This document shows positions 37,714 through 43,589 of a stretch of 43,589 bases of DNA, in pieces. Source of the DNA: Mycolicibacter algericus DSM 45454 (lineage in GTDB: Bacteria; Actinomycetota; Actinomycetes; Mycobacteriales; Mycobacteriaceae); NCBI RefSeq assembly GCF_002086455.1, contig NZ_MVHC01000030.1, positions 1 to 43,589 of the forward strand. Direction: 5' to 3'. Each line of letters starts with the position of its first letter. The stretch's first letter is position 1. Below the pieces are notes generated by a model that saw only the letters and a list, made by a program, of their open reading frames with translations, was not told the origin of the DNA and made no database searches. The position numbers and the translations under genes were made by a program.

Positions 37714-37936
37714 CCGGCTCGGCCGCCTCAGCGATGCCGAGTTGCTGGCCTACGCCAGGCGCAAGTACGGGAACCCGTACCTGACCCTGGTTGCGGCAAA
37801 AGAGATGCACAAGATTCAGCACCAATACCTGCATCTCGGGGTAGCTGCTGCGCAGCGGCAGGTTGAGGTGCGAGCGGAGAGGCGTCGACAACTACGCGCC
37901 AGGCTGTGGCCTGCGAATCCGAGTGAGGCCCAATGA
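37685..37936 (+). CDS. Small basic helical protein
   Basis: 83 residues from GTG 37685. The sequence is strongly helical and basic (LSDAELLAYARRKYGNPYLT, QVEVRAERRRQLRARLW). It overlaps the next gene by four bases (ATGA). No family recognised; the charge suggests nucleic-acid binding. Confidence 0.5.
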   Translation: MKYVRPAYRDRLGRLSDAELLAYARRKYGNPYLTLVAAKEMHKIQHQYLHLGVAAAQRQVEVRAERRRQLRARLWPANPSEAQ

Positions 37937-38244
37937 CCGCCGAGCGGGGCTGGATCGGCGAACCTCAGCCGCAACGGGATTGGAACAGATCGATTGCGTC
38001 AGCGCGTGCCGACAAAATCCGTGCGGCGCAAGAGCAGCGGCGGCGCGAGATCTTGCAGCAGGTAGCCGCAGGCGAGGGGCGGCGAAAGCAAGCACTGGCG
38101 CGCGAGCCCGCCGGTGAACCGACCGTGTCGGTGCTTCCTGAAAGATCGACCCCGCGAACTACCATCAGCTCGGCGCAGCGCAGCGCGGGTAGCCCACGTC
38201 GCGATATCGCCACGGCTATCCGATCCATACCTCACACACCCTGA
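37933..38244 (+). CDS. Small hypothetical protein
   Basis: 103 residues starting MTAERGWIGEPQPQRDWNRS, with a helical Arg/Gln/Glu-rich centre (DKIRAAQEQRRREILQQVAA) and a Ser/Thr/Pro-rich tail. The start overlaps the previous stop. Together with the two preceding genes it makes a small cluster of unknown function upstream of selO, possibly of mobile origin. Confidence 0.5.
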   Translation: MTAERGWIGEPQPQRDWNRSIASARADKIRAAQEQRRREILQQVAAGEGRRKQALAREPAGEPTVSVLPERSTPRTTISSAQRSAGSPRRDIATAIRSIPHTP

Positions 38245-38315
38245 CGGCGCAGGTACGGAAGTGGTGGATGTGGCACGAACCTGGACGGCGACCGATCTCC
38301 CCGTAGGCTGGCGGA

Positions 38316-39743
38316 GTGGCACCCCCGCTCCTGACCGCCGACTTCGCCCGCGAGTTCCCCGAGCTCGCGCAACCCTGGCAGGCCGCCACCCCGGCCGACC
38401 CGAAGCTGCTGGTACTCAACGAAAAGCTGGCTGCAGAACTCGGCCTCGACCCCGACTGGCTACGCAGCCCGGACGGCCTGAAGCTGTTGACCGGCACCAG
38501 CGTTCCCGACGGCGCCACCCCGGTCGCCCAGGCCTATGCCGGACACCAGTTCGGCAACTACGTCCCCCTGCTCGGCGACGGGCGCGCCCTGCTGCTCGGC
38601 GAGCTGGCCGGCGATCACCGCCGCGACATCCATCTCAAAGGCTCCGGGCGCACCCCGTTCGCCCGCGGCGGCGACGGGCTGGCCGTCGTCGGCCCGATGC
38701 TGCGCGAGTACCTGATCAGCGAAGCCATGCACGCCCTGGGTATTCCCACCACCCGCTCACTGGCTGTCGTCGCCACCGGGGCCCAAGTGCAACGTGAAAC
38801 GCAGCTGCCCGGGGCGGTCCTTACCCGCATTGCCGCCAGCCACCTGCGGGTGGGCAGCTTCCAGCTCGTCGCCCAGCAGGCCCGTGCCACCGGTGATCTG
38901 GGGCTGCTGCGCCGGCTGGCCGAGCACGCCATCGCCCGGCATCACCCGCAGGTAGCGCAGGCCGAAAACCCTTACCTGGCACTGTTTGAAGCCGTGGTCG
39001 AGGCCCAGGCGTCGCTGGTGGCGCAGTGGATGCTGGTCGGTTTCATCCACGGGGTGATGAACACCGACAACATGACGATCTCCGGGGAGACCATCGACTA
39101 CGGGCCGTGCGCGTTCATGGACGCCTACGACCCGGCGACCGTGTTCAGCTCCATCGACTACGCCGGGCGCTACGCCTACGGCAACCAGCCACTGGTCGCG
39201 CAGTGGAACCTGGCCCGCTTCGCCGAGACGCTGCTGCCGCTGCTGGCCGCCACCGAGGAGCTGGCACTGTCGACGGCGGTGGAGACCCTGGAAGGGTTCA
39301 TGCCGCGCTATCACGGGCACTGGTCGGCCGGGATGCTGGCCAAATTCGGGCTGACCGGCAGCGTGGAAGCGGCCGCGCTGATCGATCAGACGCTGGCACT
39401 GATGAAAGACAACGCCGTCGACTACACCTCGTTCTTCCGGAACCTGGCGCGGGCAGGCCGCGGCGACACCGCTGCGCTGCCACCGGTCTTCGATGACTGG
39501 CTGGCACGCTGGCAGGCCCTGCAACCTGACGTCGACACGATGGATCGGGTCAACCCGGTCTACATTCCGCGCAATCACCTGGTGGAACAGGCATTGACCG
39601 CCGCGATGCGCGATGATCTCGTGCCGGTGCGCAAGCTGCTGGAGGTGCTGGCCGAGCCGTACGACGAGCGCAACGGCCTGGCCGACTACGCCGCCCCAGC
39701 ACCGCCGGAATTCGGCGACTACCGGACGTTCTGCGGGACGTGA
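38316..39743 (+). CDS. selO: SelO (YdiU) protein adenylyltransferase
   Basis: 475 residues from GTG 38316. Pseudokinase-fold AMPylase signatures are present: AYAGHQFGNYVPLLGDGRAL, DIHLKGSGRTPFARGGDGLA, REYLISEAMHALGIPTTRSL, and the metal/active-site block GFIHGVMNTDNMTISGETID followed by GPCAFMD. The C-terminus PEFGDYRTFCGT has Cys at the site that is selenocysteine in animals. SelO transfers AMP from ATP to Ser/Thr/Tyr of target proteins and is linked to oxidative stress. A stray copy of its last codons lies at 34488-34607. Confidence 0.95.
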   Translation: MAPPLLTADFAREFPELAQPWQAATPADPKLLVLNEKLAAELGLDPDWLRSPDGLKLLTGTSVPDGATPVAQAYAGHQFGNYVPLLGDGRALLLGELAGDHRRDIHLKGSGRTPFARGGDGLAVVGPMLREYLISEAMHALGIPTTRSLAVVATGAQVQRETQLPGAVLTRIAASHLRVGSFQLVAQQARATGDLGLLRRLAEHAIARHHPQVAQAENPYLALFEAVVEAQASLVAQWMLVGFIHGVMNTDNMTISGETIDYGPCAFMDAYDPATVFSSIDYAGRYAYGNQPLVAQWNLARFAETLLPLLAATEELALSTAVETLEGFMPRYHGHWSAGMLAKFGLTGSVEAAALIDQTLALMKDNAVDYTSFFRNLARAGRGDTAALPPVFDDWLARWQALQPDVDTMDRVNPVYIPRNHLVEQALTAAMRDDLVPVRKLLEVLAEPYDERNGLADYAAPAPPEFGDYRTFCGT

Positions 39744-39746
39744 GCA

Positions 39747-40526
39747 CTACGGTTCCGCGGTCACCAGCGTCAGCTCCCACGCGTTCAGCCACGGCTTGAT
39801 CAGCTGCGCGACGGAGTAGATGTGCGGTCCGTCGCAGGTCGGCTCGGAGTAGTCGCCGTTGGACACCGCGGTGAAGATCCCGACCGCCTCGATCGCGCCG
39901 TCGGGCCGGATTCGGTAGACCGGCCCGCCGGAGTCGCCGCACTTGGCGGTCGCAGCGAACCGGATCTTGTTCTCCTCGCCGGCGACCACCGGCCCGCACA
40001 TCGCGCCGCCGCTGCGGATCCCGAAATGGCAGACGGTTTCCCCGATTTCGACGCGCTCGGCCAGGCCGACCACCGGATGCCCGTCGATCTCGGAGGTCAA
40101 CGGGATCTTGCCGGGACGGTCCAGGTCGATCAGTCCGATGTCGAAGTCGTTCCAGTCGTTGCCGTCGTAGATGGTTTCGGTGAAGGTGCCGACGACCGGA
40201 TATTTGTAGAGCCCGCCGTGACGAATCGCCACCGCGGCGGGCCCGCCGGGCTTGTTGCAGTGCCCGGCGGATAGCAGCGCCGGCCGGTTGTCCTTGGTGT
40301 GCACCAGAAATCCTGTTGTGCAGCTGATGTTGTCGGAGCCGTCGGTGGGGGTGACGTTGATGCCGATGCCGGGTCCGATCGTTTTGGCCGCCGGTATCGG
40401 GATGGGGTTGCGCACCGGGTGGGCACGACTGGCCCAGATGGTGGCCACCAAGATCGCTGCGACGACGACCGCGATGGTCACTCGGGTGATCAGGGCGCTG
40501 AGGGGACGTTTGCGGGAGGCGGCCAT
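39747..40526 (-). CDS. Membrane-anchored/secreted trypsin-like serine protease
   Basis: 259 residues. A basic N-terminus and one hydrophobic segment (about 13-33) anchor or export the protein. The S1 catalytic triad is visible: His89 in LLSAGHC, Asp129 in NDFDIGLI, Ser199 in CGDSGGP, with disulfide candidates Cys69-Cys90 and Cys166/177/196. It resembles mycobacterial secreted chymotrypsin-fold proteases. It converges with selO over a three-base gap. Confidence 0.9.
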   Translation of the reverse strand: MAASRKRPLSALITRVTIAVVVAAILVATIWASRAHPVRNPIPIPAAKTIGPGIGINVTPTDGSDNISCTTGFLVHTKDNRPALLSAGHCNKPGGPAAVAIRHGGLYKYPVVGTFTETIYDGNDWNDFDIGLIDLDRPGKIPLTSEIDGHPVVGLAERVEIGETVCHFGIRSGGAMCGPVVAGEENKIRFAATAKCGDSGGPVYRIRPDGAIEAVGIFTAVSNGDYSEPTCDGPHIYSVAQLIKPWLNAWELTLVTAEP

Positions 40527-41033
40527 GTCAGGTGTGCTCCCGGGATGGTGGTTGATGCACCGACTGTACTCAGGCCGCCTATTCGTGCATATACGTGTCT
40601 GGACGCATCGAACCGGGTATGCTGAACACTGCTAGCTGAATCGGTCGCATGGCCGGGGTAGGTTAGCCGTCAAGAGCCCCGCAAGGGGCCCCTTTCATTT
40701 GTAGGGAAAACGTATAGACCGTCGCCGCGCTGGGAGACTCGCGCGCTCCCGGCGGGCCGTCCAGGTAACCCGTCGGAATCGACGGACAAGCCGCCGGGAC
40801 ATGTCAAGAACATCCACGTCGGTTTGGCCAGGAGGTCTTTGCGGATGACGCTGGCGAAGATCCCGGAGGCGATCTGGGCTGCCGCGCGCATGTGAAGCTG
40901 GTAGATGTCCCGGGCGGTACCGACATGCTCGATGGGCTTGCGGTGGCTGTTCAGCGGCGCGCGGGATCGCGGCACAACCGCGATTTAGGGAGGACAATGG
41001 CGGTTAAGGGGGACGCTCGGGAAGGACGAAACG
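40527..41033. other. Gene-poor stretch
   Basis: 507 bases between divergent genes. A minus-strand frame (40670-40975) contains a protein-like patch (YQLHMRAAAQIASGIFASVI) but no SD or known family, so it is left uncalled. A TATGCT element at 40618-40623 precedes a short hairpin, which might define a small transcript. Confidence 0.4.
40676..40700 (+). terminator. Short Rho-independent-type terminator
   Basis: GCCCC-GCAA-GGGGC hairpin followed by CCCTTTCATTT. No upstream gene on this strand explains it. Confidence 0.45.
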
Positions 41034-41501
41034 ATGAGTACCTCGATTCAATCCCAAAACACCACTCGGATGTTCGCCCGGGTGGTCGGCCCGTTCTTGG
41101 CCGTTCTCTGCTTGACTGCTGCCGTGCAGGGCTCGGAGCTGTGGACGCGCCTCGCCGAGGTCGGCGACGATTGGCTCTGGTCGTGGGTGGCGGGCGCGTT
41201 CACCTTGCTGGCCGGCCTGGTGGTGATCGCCTTGCACCCGTACTGGCGCGGGGTGGCGGCGTTCAGCGTGTCCGCGCTGGGCTGGCTGACTGCGGTGAAG
41301 GGGTTCTTGCTGGTGGCGTTTCCGGCGACGGTCCTGTCGGTTCCGGCCGACTGGATGGGCGCGGTGAACCTGTGGCGGGTCGTGTACGTGGCGTTCGCGC
41401 TGCTGGGGCTGTATCTGACGTATGTCGGGTGGCGGCCGGTGGCGCGTGGGACGGCGCCGCGGGAGCACAGCGCGGAGCGGGATCTGCCGCGGGTGGCGTG
41501 A
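41034..41501 (+). CDS. Four-helix membrane protein
   Basis: 155 residues, SD GGAAGGA upstream of ATG 41034. Helices: VVGPFLAVLCLTAAVQGSEL, WSWVAGAFTLLAGLVVIALH, GVAAFSVSALGWLTAVKGFL, VNLWRVVYVAFALLGLYLTY. The WxxRVVYVxFxLxGLYLTYVG end is typical of small conserved actinobacterial membrane proteins of unknown function. It is followed by the helicase gene 107 bases later. Confidence 0.8.
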   Translation: MSTSIQSQNTTRMFARVVGPFLAVLCLTAAVQGSELWTRLAEVGDDWLWSWVAGAFTLLAGLVVIALHPYWRGVAAFSVSALGWLTAVKGFLLVAFPATVLSVPADWMGAVNLWRVVYVAFALLGLYLTYVGWRPVARGTAPREHSAERDLPRVA

Positions 41502-41608
41502 CGCGTCTTGTTTTCCGTGACTCCGGGCGAAAGTGTCAGTGACCGGATCTAAGCTCGTCGATAGCGCCACCGATATCGTCGGTGAGATCTGTCCTCAAGG
41601 AGTTCACG

Positions 41609-43528
41609 GTGACCGATTCGGATCACGACACGCAGGCGAACCATGTGTCCAATGGCAGGCACGCCAGGTTCGAGTTCGCAGATTCCCAACTCTTGGACGA
41701 AGCTCCGCAGCCAATCGATCTCGACGCAACCACTAACTCGATTTCCCCGACGACGCAGGGCGGCGGCTTGGCGACTGTCCCCTCCGCGCTGGCACGGCAA
41801 GGCGAGGTCTCAGCCGCCCTCAAGTCATGGCGCGACGGACTTGTGGGTCTCACCCGACAAAGTGCGCTGATCAAGTTTCGTGCCTCGAAGACCTCGTCGC
41901 TGCTAATTGACGCACCACCTCCAGACCAAGCTCTCAACCTCTTGCAAACGGGGAAAGCGCAGTCAATACGTGGTGATCTTGCCCCGGAGTCCTTGGCTTC
42001 ACCATCTGGCGAGTTCTACCATTCGCCTCGACCAGATGCTGAAGTCGCCGCGGTGGTCAGAAACCTGATGCGAAAGGCTTCAGCGGAATTCATTGATAGA
42101 GGCCTGTCGGTACTTTACCTTGCGTTCGGGATCCTAGATTGGTGCGACGTAGACGGTACGGAGATGGTGTCTCCGCTGCTCCTTGTCCCGGTGAAGTTGC
42201 TTCCTAATGGGCCAAAGTCAACGCCACTCATTACGGTCGGTGAAGATGACGCCGTACTGAATCCAGCGCTGGCGCTTCGGTTGAAAGAATTCGGGATTGA
42301 CCTGCCCGCCATCGAGGAAATCGATAACCTGTCGGTTTCAGAGACGCTTACCGCGATACGGTCTGTGCTCGCAAACCATGACGCTTTCACCGGATGGACG
42401 CTACGCGAGACCACATACCTATCGACATTCTCCTTCACGAAGGAGGCCATGTTCAGGGATCTTCTGGATAACGAAGCCAGGATTCTCGAGCACCCCATCG
42501 TACGAGCCCTGGCAACATCCGATCCGTCGCAGCAATCGGCAGCATTTCAGTTTGATCGGCTTGAGGACGCCGATATTGACCGGGCTGCTCCTCCTGAACT
42601 CACGCCTCTCGTACTTGACGCAGATTCTTCCCAGCGGGCGGCAGTGGCTGCAGCTCTCGCAGGCAAGACGTTCGTCATGGATGGTCCACCAGGCACGGGC
42701 AAGTCGCAGACGATCGCGAACATGATTGGCGCACTCCTGCATGCGGGCAAAACCGTGCTATTCGTATCGGAAAAGATGGCGGCCCTTGAGGTCGTGCGAA
42801 ATCGTCTTGCCTCGGTTGGACTCGGCTCATACTTGTTGGAACTGCACTCGCACAAGGCGAACCGCAAAGAAGTGGCAACCGAGCTACTCAACACACTCGA
42901 CAACGTCGTGAAACCTCCTGTTGCGATGCCGGGTGCCACTCGGCTGGGCGTGAGGGACCGTCGCGACCAACTCAACCAATATGCGACCGCGATGAATGAG
43001 GTTCGCAAACCGCTTAACATGCCGCTACACAAGGTTTTGGGGTTGTGTGCGAATTTGGCTGCAGCGCCGATCGCGCCGGTACCCGAAACAGATCCGACTG
43101 GCTTGTCAGAGGCTGACTATGTCGGAATCCAGGAAACGCTCTCTAAACTGGTACGCGCGTGGCGGCCTGCGGTGCAGGGAAACTCCTTCCTTTGGCGTGA
43201 AGTCATTGACGACCAGTCTTTGGAAGTGCGCCTGTACCACGCAAAGTCCGCGCTTGAGGAGTTGCGCAGCACGGTTGCGCTCAACACCGAGCTGGTCGAT
43301 GCTTTTTGTCTCACCAAACCGTCTGATGCGCCGCAGCTGCTGGCTCTTATCCAGCACCAGCATGGCCCGCGCCCCGCCGGGGTGATGGATCAGTGGCTCA
43401 CCGCCGAAAGCACGGTGCCGCTGGATTCACTGCGGGCCGATCTAGGGCGTCAGCTTGCGCATTTGCGGGTTGCGGAGGAGGCCGTGGTCAAGGTCGGGGG
43501 CGTTGCATGGACTGAATCCCCCCGGTGA
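41609..43528 (+). CDS. DUF4011/COG1112-type SF1 helicase, N-terminal part, interrupted
   Basis: 639 residues from GTG 41609 (AAGGAG SD six bases upstream). The N-terminal region fits DUF4011: GLTRQSALIKFRASKTSSLL, then GLSVLYLAFGILDWCDVDGT and VSPLLLVPVKLLPNG. A UPF1-like ATPase follows with Walker A DGPPGTGKSQTIANMIGALL (about 357-376) and TVLFVSEKMAALEVVRNRLA. The family is normally 1,300 residues or more, with the second RecA domain and often a nuclease; these are missing. The stop lies within apparent IS sequence. Base composition is less GC-rich than its neighbours, suggesting transfer. Such helicases occur in anti-phage islands (e.g. Mokosh-type); this is inference. Confidence 0.8.
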   Translation: MTDSDHDTQANHVSNGRHARFEFADSQLLDEAPQPIDLDATTNSISPTTQGGGLATVPSALARQGEVSAALKSWRDGLVGLTRQSALIKFRASKTSSLLIDAPPPDQALNLLQTGKAQSIRGDLAPESLASPSGEFYHSPRPDAEVAAVVRNLMRKASAEFIDRGLSVLYLAFGILDWCDVDGTEMVSPLLLVPVKLLPNGPKSTPLITVGEDDAVLNPALALRLKEFGIDLPAIEEIDNLSVSETLTAIRSVLANHDAFTGWTLRETTYLSTFSFTKEAMFRDLLDNEARILEHPIVRALATSDPSQQSAAFQFDRLEDADIDRAAPPELTPLVLDADSSQRAAVAAALAGKTFVMDGPPGTGKSQTIANMIGALLHAGKTVLFVSEKMAALEVVRNRLASVGLGSYLLELHSHKANRKEVATELLNTLDNVVKPPVAMPGATRLGVRDRRDQLNQYATAMNEVRKPLNMPLHKVLGLCANLAAAPIAPVPETDPTGLSEADYVGIQETLSKLVRAWRPAVQGNSFLWREVIDDQSLEVRLYHAKSALEELRSTVALNTELVDAFCLTKPSDAPQLLALIQHQHGPRPAGVMDQWLTAESTVPLDSLRADLGRQLAHLRVAEEAVVKVGGVAWTESPR

Positions 43529-43589
43529 GTCCGGAGGCTCCACTTCTTGTGAAGGATGGAGTCATGTCAGAAGGTTCTCCGCGTAGGTA
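43513..43589 (+). mobile_element. Left end of a probable IS3-family insertion sequence (partial)
   Basis: From TGAATCCCCCCGGTGAGTCC the sequence resembles the remembered terminal inverted repeats of mycobacterial IS3-family elements (CCGGTGAGTCCGGAG core). It is followed by a short leader with GAAGGATGGA as SD. The element continues past the window, so the right end and target duplication cannot be seen. Confidence 0.6.
43564..43589 (+). CDS. Probable transposase orfA, first codons only
   Basis: ATG 43564 begins MSEGSPRR and runs off the window, with a GGATGGA SD. Short basic N-termini like this open IS3-family orfA (helix-turn-helix) genes. Assignment depends on the IS call. Confidence 0.4.

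Noticed and set aside
40670..40975. 101-residue minus-strand protein
   Set aside because: No SD, no recognised family, and the frame overlaps a hairpin terminator; evidence too thin to call.

Overview
The window is high-GC actinobacterial DNA, almost certainly from a Mycobacterium/Mycolicibacterium species. Evidence: a mycolylarabinogalactan esterase (lysin B) in a prophage, a DUF732 protein, a PASTA-less PknF/PknI-like Ser/Thr kinase, a PPOX-type split-barrel protein, two VapBC modules, an IdeR-like iron box, mycobacterium-type toxin-like proteins, and frequent GTG starts with 4-base stop/start overlaps. No database search was possible; names rest on motifs and remembered family features.

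Region 1 (1-13670) is the right end of an integrated siphophage. On the plus strand come minor tail/tail-fibre genes (1-4473), a tiny membrane peptide, a lysis cassette (a Sec-exported NlpC/P60 peptidase, an M15 peptidase, lysin B) and three membrane genes including the probable holin (6819-8088). Minus-strand accessory genes follow: a two-gene unit of unknown function (8289-9462), an overlapping pair of an unknown protein and an HTH-ImmA/IrrE metalloprotease (9747-11517), and two membrane-anchored host-like genes (11835-13460). The prophage ends in a displaced 3' half of tRNA-Tyr (13613-13670). A second, decayed tRNA-Tyr 3' fragment lies at 15235-15284. Between them are an EcsC-family gene and a wrecked Ser/Thr kinase, suggesting an older nested integration.

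Region 2 (15318-28137) is ordinary chromosome: PPOX protein, Ser/Thr kinase, a methyltransferase with an IdeR-like box at its start, DUF309-galT-galK (Leloir pathway), VapBC, an FAD monooxygenase, a large flippase-like membrane protein with a degenerate kinase-like middle, an SDR, an ankyrin-like protein, and a protein with a serine-recombinase-like C-terminal HTH.

Region 3 (28138-32814) is the most unusual part. Three tandem minus-strand units each pair one large toxin-like protein (DUF4226-like N-terminal half, no recognised catalytic motif) with two small polytopic membrane proteins. Units B and C share a 1,327-bp near-identical direct repeat at a 2,083-bp offset. Unit A carries an internally shortened large gene, unit B a full one and unit C a broken one. 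Tails of the upstream recombinase-like gene are embedded between units, and the order of the two membrane genes is swapped between A and B/C. This fits an expanding polymorphic toxin/immunity-type locus, which is inference.

Region 4 (32825-41501) has two thioesterase-fold genes, a second VapBC with a palindromic operator, a stray copy of the selO 3' end, a methyltransferase, a DoxX-like protein, a frameshifted small gene, a SRPBCC-like protein, a cluster of small unknown genes, selO, a membrane-anchored trypsin-like protease and a membrane protein.

Region 5 (41609-43589) is the N-terminal part of a lower-GC DUF4011/COG1112-type SF1 helicase, of the kind found in defence islands. It is cut off by what looks like the left end of an IS3-family element running off the window.
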